Below are positions 1-8,918 of a stretch of DNA of 64,000 nt, piece by piece (within the stretch, counting starts at the first letter, position 1; each line of letters opens with the position of its first letter). The notes under the pieces were generated by a model. The model had not been told where the DNA came from. It made no database searches and was given only the letters and a program-made list of their open reading frames with translations. The DNA is taken from positions 2,418,001 through 2,482,000 of the forward strand of contig OY763929.1 in the NCBI GenBank assembly GCA_963667675.1, read 5' to 3'. The stretch is from G963667675 sp963667675. Its GTDB lineage: Bacteria; Chloroflexota; Dehalococcoidia; Lucifugimonadales; UBA3495. The translations under genes and the position numbers were made by a program.

Positions 1-949
1 GCGCCGGGTGACCATGGAGGACGCGAGGCCCGGCGGTTACATCCCGGAAGAGCACGTCAAGGACCTGGATATCGACGGGCAGGACGTCAGCATCGTCTAT
101 CCCTCGATTGGGTTCCTGATTTTCTGCCTGCCCGACGGCCAGTTGCTGGACGAGGTGTGCAGAATCTACAACGACTGGGTGGCAGAATTCTGCGCCGCGA
201 TCCCCAAGCGGCTCAAGGGCATCGCCATGATCAACACCGACGATATAGGCGTCGGCATCAAGGAATTGGAACGCTGCGCAAAAATGGGCATGGTGGGGGC
301 AATGATCGCCTCCTATCCCAGCACGGAGCAGCTCTACGACAACCCGGTGTACGAACCCTTCTGGTCCGCGGCCGAGGACTTGCAAATGCCCCTCAGCCTG
401 CACATTTCGGGCAACCGCTACAGCAGAAACGAGGAGTTCGCCGACCTGGACCACCGGTGGGACAGGCCCGCCGTCATCTGTAACTACGCCTTTTGGCCCC
501 AGATGTCGCTGTCCGACATGATATTCAGCGGCGTCTTTCAGCGCCATCCCAAACTGCAGGTGGGCTCGGTGGAGCACGAGTTGTCGTGGGCTCCCCACTT
601 CCTGGACCGCATCGACTACACCTACACCGACCGGATGCCGCCGGCCATAGAGGCAGAGGAAGGGACCCGCGCCGACAACGACCGGATGGTACGGTTCAAG
701 GACGGGGTGCTGCCCAGCGACTATTTCCACAGCAATTGCTTCCTGGGCTTCCAGGAGGACGCCATGGGCATCCGGGACCGGCACATCATAGGCGTGGACA
801 ACCTGCAGTGGGGCGCCGACTACCCCCACGCAGAGTCGACTTTCCCCCGGAGCCTGGAAATCCTGGAAAACATCCTGGCGGACTGCACCGAGGAAGAAAA
901 GGCCAAGATTGCCGGGGGCAACGCGGCGAGGGTGTACCGCCTGGACTAG
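1..949 (+). CDS. Amidohydrolase-2 family protein, 5' end cut by window
   Basis: The frame is open from the first bases, so the N-terminus with the DxH metal motif lies outside the window. What remains matches the PF04909 amidohydrolase/decarboxylase fold: the KDLDIDGQDV segment, a metal His in LSLHISGN, a second in SVEHELSW, and the C-terminal Asp in WGADYPHAES. The same landmarks occur in the amidohydrolase at 23.8 kb, so the two are paralogues. Such enzymes cleave C-C or C-N bonds in the cytoplasm; the substrate cannot be told. The first in-window start codons (GTG at 8, ATG at 14) are internal Val/Met codons rather than real starts. Confidence 0.85.
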   Translation, partial: RRVTMEDARPGGYIPEEHVKDLDIDGQDVSIVYPSIGFLIFCLPDGQLLDEVCRIYNDWVAEFCAAIPKRLKGIAMINTDDIGVGIKELERCAKMGMVGAMIASYPSTEQLYDNPVYEPFWSAAEDLQMPLSLHISGNRYSRNEEFADLDHRWDRPAVICNYAFWPQMSLSDMIFSGVFQRHPKLQVGSVEHELSWAPHFLDRIDYTYTDRMPPAIEAEEGTRADNDRMVRFKDGVLPSDYFHSNCFLGFQEDAMGIRDRHIIGVDNLQWGADYPHAESTFPRSLEILENILADCTEEEKAKIAGGNAARVYRLD

Positions 950-979
950 ACCCGGCTCCCCAGAGTTGGCTGAATGCGG

Positions 980-1009
980 CAGGCGCTCCTCAGGGAGCGC
1001 CTGTTATTT
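980..1009 (+). terminator. Intrinsic terminator after the amidohydrolase
   Basis: A perfect 10 bp stem (CAGGCGCTCC / GGAGCGCCTG) closes a TCAG loop and is followed directly by TTATTT, 31 bases after the amidohydrolase stop. Confidence 0.8.
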
Positions 1010-1180
1010 GGGCGGCGGGCGCGGGGTCCAGGGTAGTCCGGCCATAGAGTCAGCAATAATAGGACACCCGGTGGGGTAGAAAAACCCGGGTATCCATCAC
1101 GGCCACCCGGCGAATCTTCGCCGGTCAGGCCGACGGGTATGCTATAATTGGCCGTAATTCACGTCCAGGCAACGGGCCGC

Positions 1181-1257
1181 AGGAGCGTAGCTCAGCCTGG
1201 TAGAGCGCTGGTCTCCAAAACCAGTGGTCGGGGGTTCGAATCCTCCCGCTCCTGCCA
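1181..1257 (+). tRNA. tRNA-Trp (CCA anticodon)
   Basis: The sequence folds as a full cloverleaf. The 7 bp acceptor stem AGGAGCG/CGCTCCT is followed by G and an encoded CCA end. The anticodon stem is CTGGT/ACCAG with loop CTCCAAA, giving anticodon CCA at 1215-1217. The T arm is GGGGG-TTCGAAT-CCTCC. A perfect TATAAT at 1143-1148 is a likely -10 box; no good -35 is seen. Confidence 0.97.
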
Positions 1258-1267
1258 AGACTTCCTT

Positions 1268-1666
1268 TCATCCCCTTGACCCCGGCAGATAGACCACTGC
1301 TTCCACCTCCACCAGTAGTTCAGGCCGCACCAGGGCGGCTACTATGACGGTGGAACTGGCGGGCGGACTCTCGGGGAACGTCTCCATGCGCACCTTGTTG
1401 TAGGTGGGAAAGTCGGCGGCGTTGGTCAGGAAGCCGGTGGTCTTCACCACGTCGGCCATGCCGGCGCCGGCGGCTTCCACCACGGCCCGGACGTTGTCCA
1501 TTACCTGCCTAGTCTGGGCTTCGCAGTTTCCTTCGCCCACCAGGTTCCCCGAAGCGTCGACCGCTATCTGGCCGGACACGTACAAGGTGTCGCCAGCCCG
1601 TATGCCGGGGGAAAGGGCAGGATTGGGGGTTACGCCCGTGGGGATGACCTGTTTTCTTGTTGTCAT
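1268..1666 (-). CDS. RidA (YjgF/UK114) family enamine/imine deaminase
   Basis: About 132 aa, the usual RidA length. The chain shows the family signatures YVSGQIA near the N-terminus, the run QTRQVMDNVRAVVEAAG, and the closing RPELLVEVEAVVYLPG. RidA proteins form cytosolic trimers that hydrolyse reactive enamines/imines made by PLP enzymes; some members have other substrates. The ATG at 1666 is preferred over the TTG at 1681 because GGAGA lies 8 bases upstream of it. The gene points away from its neighbours and appears monocistronic. Confidence 0.9.
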   Translation of the reverse strand: MTTRKQVIPTGVTPNPALSPGIRAGDTLYVSGQIAVDASGNLVGEGNCEAQTRQVMDNVRAVVEAAGAGMADVVKTTGFLTNAADFPTYNKVRMETFPESPPASSTVIVAALVRPELLVEVEAVVYLPGSRG

Positions 1667-1857
1667 GGGCAGCGTCTCCAAACGGTTGCGGTGGTGTCAG
1701 CCGCAAAGGCTAAAGTCTTCAAGGAACAGGCGATAAGAACAATGGGCTGCCAGGGAGCCAAAATGATACCGTTTCCGGCGCGGACGTTCCAGCAGGAGGA
1801 GCTGCGGATTTAGGCGGAGAGCCGCAACCTGGGCGATTATGGGACAGGGATTGCCGA

Positions 1858-2625
1858 CTATTGCTTTCCCTGTTCACCCCAGCCGGACAAGAAGCCTTCG
1901 GCGTGGCTGGGGTCGTCGCCGAAGTACTGGCGCGCTGAGACGACGTCATCGGCCATGTGGGCGATGATGTCCGAAGCGGTCTCGGGCTGCAGCTTGCCCA
2001 TGTTCAGGAAGGCGTGATAAAGGCTCGGCTCGCTGGGGTGCACCTGGAAGAACTTGCGGAAATACTCCACGTGCGCCTGCTCCAGTTCCTCCACCATGAC
2101 CTCGGCTTCCTCCCGCTCCAGGTGCTCCCGCCGCATAAGGATTTGCACTCGGACCTCCGGGGGGGCGTACAGGCCCACGTGAAAGACGCCGGGGCTGTTG
2201 GCCAGAATCATGTTGGCGGCCCGGCCGATGATAACCACGTCGCCCTTCTTGTACAGGTTGTTGACCACGGTGGTGGTGGCTTCGATGAATTCCTTGTCCT
2301 CGACACTGGTGGACTTGGCGGCCTGGGCGGTTCCCAGGGCGGGATAGGCGTTGGGGGGCAGGGTCATCAACGCCCCGCCGGCGTAGACCTCGCCGCTGAT
2401 TGCCGAGCGTTCCAGCATGGTCTGTATGAAGCGGCCCAGCCGGTCCCTGAACCGGTCGATGCGCTGCTCCTTGTTAATCAAGGCGCCGACGGGCCGCTCC
2501 AACAGCTTGGCGGCCTCGGTCAGCACCAGCCGGTCTACAAAATCAATGTTAAGCTTTCTGGCCACCATCTGGCCGATGGGAATAGATCCACAGCCGTAGG
2601 GGCCGTTAATCGTGATGACGGGCAT
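1858..2625 (-). CDS. Cytidylate kinase-like family protein
   Basis: 255 aa. The N-terminus MPVITINGPYGCGSIPIGQ is a degenerate P-loop of the kind seen in the cytidylate-kinase-like family (PF13189), followed by the KLNIDFVDRLVL segment and GDVVIIGRAANMIL. These P-loop proteins resemble nucleoside monophosphate kinases, but their substrates are mostly untested. The start is the ATG 5 bases after AAAGGAGAG. A promoter with TTGACA, 17 bp spacer and TAATCT lies about 140 bases upstream. The true phosphate acceptor is not inferable. Confidence 0.8.
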   Translation of the reverse strand: MPVITINGPYGCGSIPIGQMVARKLNIDFVDRLVLTEAAKLLERPVGALINKEQRIDRFRDRLGRFIQTMLERSAISGEVYAGGALMTLPPNAYPALGTAQAAKSTSVEDKEFIEATTTVVNNLYKKGDVVIIGRAANMILANSPGVFHVGLYAPPEVRVQILMRREHLEREEAEVMVEELEQAHVEYFRKFFQVHPSEPSLYHAFLNMGKLQPETASDIIAHMADDVVSARQYFGDDPSHAEGFLSGWGEQGKQ

Positions 2626-2766
2626 GGGACTCTCCTTTGGTCACGGAATTGGCCTTTTCTTCTTGAACTCTATATCAGGCCTGAGCTCCATATCCGGGAA
2701 TCAGCGATGATTGAGGCTAGGGGTTTGGGCAGGGTTCCGGTAGGTTGGACACCCACCCTTACAGTG

Positions 2767-2795
2767 AGATTAAGCAGAATCGGCGGGATTGTCAA
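2767..2795 (-). promoter_or_regulatory. Promoter for the cytidylate kinase-like gene
   Basis: On the minus strand TTGACA (2795-2790) is separated by exactly 17 bp from TAATCT (2772-2767). It faces the gene starting at 2625. Confidence 0.6.
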
Positions 2796-2858
2796 CATCG
2801 GGGGGTTGCGTCGGGGTCTTTGGATTGTTGGATCGGGGGGGATCCCCTGACATCCCCC

Positions 2859-2903
2859 GCCCGTCCGTTCCCCCTTCGAGAGCCTCAGGATGAACGGACG
2901 GGC
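2859..2903. repeat. REP-like palindrome, family A
   Basis: A perfect 12 bp stem GCCCGTCCGTTC / GAACGGACGGGC encloses CCCTTCGAGAGCCTCAGGAT. The same unit, with a loop of the form CTTCGA...CCTCAGG, recurs at 25.0, 34.9, 35.1, 35.9, 36.04 and 41.27 kb, and at 41.7/42.8 kb where an IS110 element interrupts it. Confidence 0.85.
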
Positions 2904-2981
2904 TCGTTGCAAGTCAGGGAATGGTCTTCACTCGCGTGGGTCTAGGGCCAGGCAGGGACGGTCCGCTCCGGGGGTTGCGAG

Positions 2982-3001
2982 ATTCCCGCCTCCGCGGGAA
3001 T
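2982..3001. repeat. REP-like hairpin, family B
   Basis: ATTCCCGC-CTCC-GCGGGAAT, an 8 bp stem with a 4 base loop. The same hairpin, or its ATTCCGGC/ACTCCGGC variants, occurs near 25.11, 35.05, 35.98, 41.36, 41.52 and 59.79 kb, usually beside family A palindromes. Confidence 0.85.
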
Positions 3002-3040
3002 GACTGGTTGGGGGAGTGGGGGCGGGTTTACCGGCGGCTG

Positions 3041-4219
3041 TTATGGCTCGGAAATGAGGACCACTTGCCGCTGTACCGGGGAGGTGACGATGGGGCCGGT
3101 CTCGGACATGTAGGCGTCGATCTCGGAGCGGACGCCAAATTCAGGCAGGTAGATTCCGGGCTCTATGGAGAAACCGACGCCGGGAATGATGCGCCGGGTG
3201 TCCAGGGTCTCGAACCCGTCCAGGTTTACTGCGTCTCCGTGGACTTCGCGTCCGATGCTGTGCCCCAGCCGGTGGGTGAAGTAGCCGCCATAGCCATGCC
3301 GGTCGATATGACTGCGGGCGGCGTCATCGACCTGCCATCCCTGGACTTCCAGCCCCTGGCCGAAGGAGTCTTCCAGGTATTTCACGGCGGTGTCCCTGGC
3401 ACCGGTGACGATGTCGAAGATACGCTGATGGCGTTCCGGGACTGGGTCGCCCACGTAGGCGACCCAGGTTATATCGGCGTAGACGCTATCCCGGCTCCCC
3501 GGTTTGGCCCACAAGTCTATGAGCATCCAATCGCCGGGGCGTATCACGCTGCTGCCCTGGGCGGCCGGTTCATAGTGGGGGTCGGAGGCGTGCTGGTTGG
3601 CGGCGACGATGGGGCCGTCGGGGGATTCCAGGCCCTCTTCTTCGAAGCGGCGGCGGATGAATTCGGCGACCTGGAATTCGGTGACGCCGTTGTTCAGTTG
3701 GCTTCCTGTGTAGGAGAATGCTTCGTTGACGATGGCTCCCAGTTTAGCGGCGGTCCGGCGGTGGTCTTCCAGTTGCTCACGGCTCCACCGCTGGGTGGCG
3801 TATTGCATCAGGTCGGCCGAGGACTCTACCGTCACTCCCAAGCTGCTAATCAACTCGACGGTGCCGGCGTCGACCTTGGAGACCCGGGGCAACGCGCCCT
3901 GAGGCGAGTATTCCATGGCCACGCGAGAGCCGCCGGGCAGCATTTTCCGGAGAGCCTCTATCATGCTTTGCCGGTCGCTGTAGACATCCAGGGCCAAGCC
4001 GCAATCGGCGAACTTGCCGGCGTCTACGTGGTGCACCAGCAGCCGGGGCGGAGACGCCGCTGGAACAAAAAGCATCGCCGGGCGCGTTACATGCCCCGAA
4101 GGGGTTACCAACTGGGGGAAGATAGGGTTGGACCCGCGGTAGTCGTAGACCAGCCAACCGGGCAAGCCTTCTTGGCGCATGAAGTCTTGGGCTGATTCGT
4201 AGATGTTCAAGTTACGCAC
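3041..4219 (-). CDS. M24 family metallopeptidase (Xaa-Pro aminopeptidase-like)
   Basis: 392 aa with an N-terminal creatinase-like domain (about 1-140) and a C-terminal pita-bread M24 domain. Metal ligands are visible in order: Asp in WMLIDLWAK, Asp in SVYADITW, His in HRLGHSIGREVHG, Glu in SIEPGIYLPE and Glu in VRSEIDAY. It should remove or cleave N-terminal X-Pro or act on a related C-N bond in the cytoplasm. The start is a GTG at 4219 with no strong ribosome site. It is third in a run with the CaiB gene and an SDR, 59 bases after the SDR, so an operon is likely. Confidence 0.85.
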   Translation of the reverse strand: MRNLNIYESAQDFMRQEGLPGWLVYDYRGSNPIFPQLVTPSGHVTRPAMLFVPAASPPRLLVHHVDAGKFADCGLALDVYSDRQSMIEALRKMLPGGSRVAMEYSPQGALPRVSKVDAGTVELISSLGVTVESSADLMQYATQRWSREQLEDHRRTAAKLGAIVNEAFSYTGSQLNNGVTEFQVAEFIRRRFEEEGLESPDGPIVAANQHASDPHYEPAAQGSSVIRPGDWMLIDLWAKPGSRDSVYADITWVAYVGDPVPERHQRIFDIVTGARDTAVKYLEDSFGQGLEVQGWQVDDAARSHIDRHGYGGYFTHRLGHSIGREVHGDAVNLDGFETLDTRRIIPGVGFSIEPGIYLPEFGVRSEIDAYMSETGPIVTSPVQRQVVLISEP

Positions 4220-4278
4220 GTTATGTCAGGCATGGCTTGTGCTGTCGGCGCCAAAGAGCGGCAGGGCGCGATAAACGG

Positions 4279-5064
4279 TCACCAAGTAATCTCCTGGTGA
4301 GCGCCGCCGTCCACAAATACGTTGGCGCCGGTCAAGTACGCTGCCCGGGACGAAGCCAGAAACGCCACCACGTCCGCCACTTCGTCCGGTTTGCCCAGCC
4401 GGCGCATTGGAATGGCCGCCGCGGCCTCGTTGACCAGTTCATCCATTTCCCGGCCCTGCTCCAGAGCCTGGCCTTCCAACGCCGAGGTCAGGTAGTCGGT
4501 CTGGATGGGGCCGCAAATCACATTGTTGACGGTGATGTCGAAGGAAGCAAGCTCGTTGGCCAGCGTCTTGGAGTGCCCAACCAGCGCCAATTGGCCCGTA
4601 CTAGACAGATCCGAATGATTACCCCAGTGGGGAAGCAGGTGGATGATGCGGCCCCAGTGCTGCTGCTTCATGTAGGGAATGACTTCCCTGGCTATGCGGA
4701 CGGAGTTCAGGAGTGAGGACTCCAGAGAGGTCATTATCGTCTCGTCGTCGAACTCGGAGATGGGGCCAATTGGCCTATCGGCTACGTGAGTAACCAATAT
4801 TCCGACCTGGCCGAACCGGTTGAAGGTATCCCGCACCACCCGGCGAATGTCCCTGGCTACCGAAAGATCTGCTGGGATCGCCAGCACATGCTGTTGGGAG
4901 CCTAGATGAGCCAGTTCGATTTCAGCGTGCCTAAGGTCAGTCTCTGTGCGGGCTGAGATGGTGACGCTGGCGCCCTCCCTGGCGAAGGCGGATGCAATAG
5001 CCAAGCCCAGGCCCCGGCTGGAACCCCCTACGATAGCGACCCGGTCCTTAAGTCCTAGGTCCAT
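4279..5064 (-). CDS. SDR-fold protein lacking the usual catalytic Ser/Tyr
   Basis: 261 aa. It has a Rossmann nucleotide motif (GGSSRGLG, about residues 13-20), an SDR-like core, and the closing GKPDEVADVVAFLASS...GANVFVDGG. The classical active site is altered: where YxxxK is expected the sequence reads VGHSK, so Lys stays but Tyr is Val, and the preceding catalytic Ser region reads HLLPHWG. It may bind NAD(P) without normal dehydrogenase chemistry or use another mechanism. It lies 28 bases downstream of the CaiB gene and upstream of the M24 peptidase, probably one operon. Confidence 0.8.
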   Translation of the reverse strand: MDLGLKDRVAIVGGSSRGLGLAIASAFAREGASVTISARTETDLRHAEIELAHLGSQQHVLAIPADLSVARDIRRVVRDTFNRFGQVGILVTHVADRPIGPISEFDDETIMTSLESSLLNSVRIAREVIPYMKQQHWGRIIHLLPHWGNHSDLSSTGQLALVGHSKTLANELASFDITVNNVICGPIQTDYLTSALEGQALEQGREMDELVNEAAAAIPMRRLGKPDEVADVVAFLASSRAAYLTGANVFVDGGAHQEITW

Positions 5065-5092
5065 CGACCTTCACTCTCCCGGCCTGTGGAGA

Positions 5093-6280
5093 TCAGATTA
5101 CCGAATCGTCCGCCAGGCGTTGAATATCGCTTTCAGAGTAGCCCAACGTACTTAGGATTTCAGCGTTGTGCTCGCCCAGCAGGGGCGGCGGGCGGTCCAA
5201 GCCCCCGGGGGTCTGCGAGAATTTAATTGGGATGCCGGTCTGCTTGATGGTCCCCAAGGTGGGGTGGGCCATCTCCACCCGCATTTCTCGATGCAACAGT
5301 TGGGGGTCGGCGAACACCTCGGCTACGTCGTTGATGGGCCCGCAGGGGATGCTCGCCGCGTGGAGGTCCTGGGCCCAGTCGTCTACGGGGCGGGTGAGGA
5401 ACAGTTCCTGCAAAAGGGGGACCAATGCAGCCCGGTTACGCACCCGGCCGTCGTTGGTAGCGTAGTCGGGATGTTCCCTGAGATCTGGACGGTTGATGGC
5501 CTGGCAGAACCGCTCCCAGAGCCGGTCGGAGCCCACGGCCACGTTGAGGTACCTGCCGTCCTGGCACATGAATGCCTGGTAGGGCACCAGGCTGGGATGG
5601 GCGTTGCCCACCCGCTTGGGAGCCTTGCCGGTGGCGAAGAAACCCCCGGCCTGGTAGGTCAACCAGGCGACGTGGGCATCCATCATGGCCACGTCGATAT
5701 ATTGGCCCTCTCCGCTTTGTTCCCGGTGGAAGAGCGCCGTGGTGACGGCGTATGCGGCCCACATGCCGGCGCCGATGTCGGCTATGGCCACGCCGACTTT
5801 CTGGGGGTCGCCGCCGGGGTCCCCGGTGACGCTCATCATCCCGGTCAGTCCTTGCATGATCTGGTCGTAGGCGGGACGGGTGCGGTACGGGCCGTCCTGC
5901 CCGAAACCGGAGATGGAGCAGAATACAACCCTGGGGTTGGTCTCTTTGATGGTCTCGTAGTCCAGCCCGAACCGGGACATGACCCCCGGGGTGAAGTTTT
6001 CCACAATCACGTCGGCATCTGCGGCCAGTTTCAGGAATATCTCCCTGGCCTCCGGGTCTTTGAAGTTTAAGGTCAGGCTGCGCTTATTGCGGTTGATGGA
6101 GAGGAAGTAAGCGCTCTCACCCTCGATAAATGGAGGCCCCCAATGCCGGGTGTCGTCGCCGACGCCGGGCATCTCGATTTTGATGACGTCGGCCCCTTGG
6201 TCTCCCAACATCAAGGTGCAGAAAGGACCTGCCAATGCCCTCGTAAGGTCAAGGACCCTTATGCCTTCCAGGGCCTTCAT
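5093..6280 (-). CDS. CaiB/BaiF family (class III) CoA-transferase
   Basis: About 395 aa, the normal length. The N-terminus MKALEGIRVLDLTRALAGP, the segment GADVIKIEMP, and VDVAMMDAHVAW with the catalytic Asp that forms the aspartyl-CoA anhydride in formyl-CoA transferase are all present. It should move CoA between carboxylic acids. The internal ATG at 6280 is chosen over the upstream 6304 codon because homologues begin with this motif. It is first in an operon with the SDR and M24 genes; acid substrates are unknown. Confidence 0.9.
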   Translation of the reverse strand: MKALEGIRVLDLTRALAGPFCTLMLGDQGADVIKIEMPGVGDDTRHWGPPFIEGESAYFLSINRNKRSLTLNFKDPEAREIFLKLAADADVIVENFTPGVMSRFGLDYETIKETNPRVVFCSISGFGQDGPYRTRPAYDQIMQGLTGMMSVTGDPGGDPQKVGVAIADIGAGMWAAYAVTTALFHREQSGEGQYIDVAMMDAHVAWLTYQAGGFFATGKAPKRVGNAHPSLVPYQAFMCQDGRYLNVAVGSDRLWERFCQAINRPDLREHPDYATNDGRVRNRAALVPLLQELFLTRPVDDWAQDLHAASIPCGPINDVAEVFADPQLLHREMRVEMAHPTLGTIKQTGIPIKFSQTPGGLDRPPPLLGEHNAEILSTLGYSESDIQRLADDSVI

Positions 6281-6576
6281 CGCGGACTCGCCTCCAATGT
6301 ACAACTACAGTATTGACGTCGCATCCACCAGACCTCGGCTCCCGTCGTTCCGAGCCTGAGGGCCAATGGAGCGTCCACAATATTACCACAGAGGGCCGGT
6401 GATCGCGCGTGGTCTCGTCGCTGGTCTGTAATCCGAAAGGCGCCCGGGGAGAACATTCGAAACCAGGGCGAGGCGCGCCTGCCAAGAGCCTTCTGACGCC
6501 AGGCTGCGGCCAATTTTGTGATAGAATAGCGACATCCAGGAACGGCTTTGCCACTACCCTTGCCCGGAGGCAATAG

Positions 6577-8910
6577 ATGCTCGATTACAAGCCCAACATG
6601 GTACTCTCGAACCAGGAATTCAACTCGGTGGGATCGCGGCCCATCAGGCACGATGGCGCCGACAAGGTCACCGGTAATGCGCTCTACAGCGCGGACATCC
6701 GGCTGCCGGGCATGCTCTACGGGAAGGTGCTGAGGAGCCCCCACGCCCACGCCAGGATCAAGTCGATCGACGCCAGCCGCGCCCTGGCTTTGCCCGGGGT
6801 CCATGCAGTAGTGACTTCCGCCGACCTGGCCAAGCCTTCGGGATTCATAATCGATCAGGCTGAAAGGGCGCTCAGCAACGCCCGCTTCACGAGCAACAAC
6901 GTCCTGGCCGAAGACAAGGCGCTTTACCGGGGCCACGCCGTGGCGGCGGTAGCGGCCGACAATTGGCACCTGGCAGAGCAGGCCCTGTCATTGATCGACG
7001 TGGAGTACGAGGTCTTGCCCGCGGTGTTCGACGCCGATGAAGCGATGAAGGATGAAGCCCCGCTGGTACACGAGCGGCTCGCCAACCAGCAAAACGGCAG
7101 CCGGGGCGGCGGAATTCGCTCCGACGACGACAGCGAGAAGAGCAGCAACGTTTCCGACCATTGCGAGTTCCGGCTTGGGAACATTGAGAGCGGTTTCCAG
7201 GACGCCGACGTGATAGTGGAGAAGGAAGTATCCACTGTCGCCGTTCACCAGGGCTACATCGAGCCTCACTCGGCCACGGCCATGTGGCACAGCGACGGCA
7301 ACGTGACCGTTTGGTCCAGCAGCCAGGGCCACTTTTCCGTGCAGGAAACCACCGCTTTGATGCTGGACATTCCTGTCTCCAAGGTCAGGGCAATTCCCAT
7401 GGAAATCGGGGGCGGGTTCGGCGGCAAGCTGACCAGTTACCTGGAGCCTGTTGCCGCGGCGCTGGCCAAGAAGGCGGGCAAGCCGGTGAAGGTGGCCATG
7501 AGCCGCACGGAAGTGTTCGAGGGCACCGGCCCCACCTCCGGGACCAACATCAAGGTGAAACTGGGCGCCACCAAAGACGGAAAGCTGGTCGCCGCAGACG
7601 CCCGGCTGGTATTCGAGGCCGGAGCATATCCCGGCTCGCCGGTGACGGGCGGGGCGGCATGCATGTTTGCGCCTTACGACATCCCCAACGCCTACATCGA
7701 GGGGTTCGACGTAGTGGTCAACAGGCCCAAGACGGCTGCCTACAGGGCTCCCGGGGCTCCCGCCGCCGCCTTCTGCATGGAGACGGCCATCGACGAGCTA
7801 TGCGAAAAGCTGGACATGGACCCCATAGAATTCCGCCTGCTCAACAGCGCCAAAGAGGGCACACGCCGGGCCAGCGGGCCGTTGATGCCCTTGGTGGGTT
7901 TCGTCGAGACTCTGGAGGCGGTCAAGAACCACCCGCATTACACGGCCCCGCTTGGAGGGCCGAACCGAGGTCGAGGGGTGGCCAGCGGCTTTTGGACGAA
8001 CTATTCGGGCCCGTCCAACGCCGTGGCCACGGTAAACGCCGACGGCACGGTGAACCTGATCGAGGGATCGCCGGACATCGGCGGCACCCGTGCAACTGCG
8101 GCCCAGCACGCGGCCGAAGTTCTGGGAATAGCCGTAGAAGACGTAACGCCGCTGGTTGCGGACACCTCGTCAATCGGCTACACGTCGAACACCGGCGGCA
8201 GCGGCGTGACCTTCAAGACGGGATGGGCCTGCTACGAGGCGGCGTTGGACGTCAAGCGACAGATGATTGACCGCGCCGCGAAAATCTGGGAGGTCTCGCC
8301 GGACGACGTCGAGTACGTTGACGGGGTGTTGCAGCACAGCTCGGACCCGGAGCTGCGAATGACCTTCCGCCAGTTGGCGGCCAGGCAAAACGGCACCGGC
8401 GGGCCCATAGTCGGCAGCGCCGGCGTGAATCCCGGAGGAGCCGGGCCTGCCCTGGGCATCCACATTGTCGACGTGGAGGTTGACCCGGAAACGGGCAAGG
8501 TTGCAGTGCTGCGCTACACCGCTTTCCAGGACGCTGGTAAAGCCATACATCCCAGCTACGTAGAGGGCCAGATGCAGGGAGGGGCCGCCCAAGGCATAGG
8601 CTGGGCGCTGAACGAAGAGTATTTCGTGAACGACCAGGGCCAAATGTTGAACTCCAGCTTCCTGGACTACCGGATGCCCACCAGCCTGGACCTGCCGATG
8701 ATTGACACCGTCGTAGTAGAGGTAGCCAACCCCGGCCATCCCTACGGCGTAAGGGGGGTGGGGGAAGTCCCCATCGTGCCGCCCATGGCGGCGATGGCCA
8801 ACGCCATTCACGCCGCTTTGGGGGTGCGCATCGATGAACTGCCGATGAATCCGGGAAGAGTCCTGGAGTCGCTGTGGGCGAAAAACGGCTCCAATGGGAG
8901 CGGCAGGTAG
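6577..8910 (+). CDS. Xanthine dehydrogenase-family molybdopterin-binding subunit
   Basis: 777 aa large subunit of a molybdenum hydroxylase. Seen in order: the small Ald_Xan_dh_C domain (SRPIRHDGADKVTGNALYSAD), the molybdopterin segment MEIGGGFGGKL, substrate/cofactor region PKTAAYRAPGAPAA, and the catalytic Glu in GVGEVPIVPPMAAM near the C-terminus. A GGAGG site precedes the ATG. The FeS (CoxS-like) and FAD (CoxM-like) partners normally adjacent are absent; only a MoaD-like gene follows, 8 bases downstream. The electron-transfer subunits are therefore either elsewhere or not used. The hydroxylated substrate is unknown. Confidence 0.9.
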   Translation: MLDYKPNMVLSNQEFNSVGSRPIRHDGADKVTGNALYSADIRLPGMLYGKVLRSPHAHARIKSIDASRALALPGVHAVVTSADLAKPSGFIIDQAERALSNARFTSNNVLAEDKALYRGHAVAAVAADNWHLAEQALSLIDVEYEVLPAVFDADEAMKDEAPLVHERLANQQNGSRGGGIRSDDDSEKSSNVSDHCEFRLGNIESGFQDADVIVEKEVSTVAVHQGYIEPHSATAMWHSDGNVTVWSSSQGHFSVQETTALMLDIPVSKVRAIPMEIGGGFGGKLTSYLEPVAAALAKKAGKPVKVAMSRTEVFEGTGPTSGTNIKVKLGATKDGKLVAADARLVFEAGAYPGSPVTGGAACMFAPYDIPNAYIEGFDVVVNRPKTAAYRAPGAPAAAFCMETAIDELCEKLDMDPIEFRLLNSAKEGTRRASGPLMPLVGFVETLEAVKNHPHYTAPLGGPNRGRGVASGFWTNYSGPSNAVATVNADGTVNLIEGSPDIGGTRATAAQHAAEVLGIAVEDVTPLVADTSSIGYTSNTGGSGVTFKTGWACYEAALDVKRQMIDRAAKIWEVSPDDVEYVDGVLQHSSDPELRMTFRQLAARQNGTGGPIVGSAGVNPGGAGPALGIHIVDVEVDPETGKVAVLRYTAFQDAGKAIHPSYVEGQMQGGAAQGIGWALNEEYFVNDQGQMLNSSFLDYRMPTSLDLPMIDTVVVEVANPGHPYGVRGVGEVPIVPPMAAMANAIHAALGVRIDELPMNPGRVLESLWAKNGSNGSGR

Positions 8911-8918
8911 AGGAAAGT

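Noticed and set aside
2921..4195. 424-codon plus-strand frame over the M24 peptidase gene
   Set aside because: Antisense shadow; the minus strand has all M24 metal ligands.
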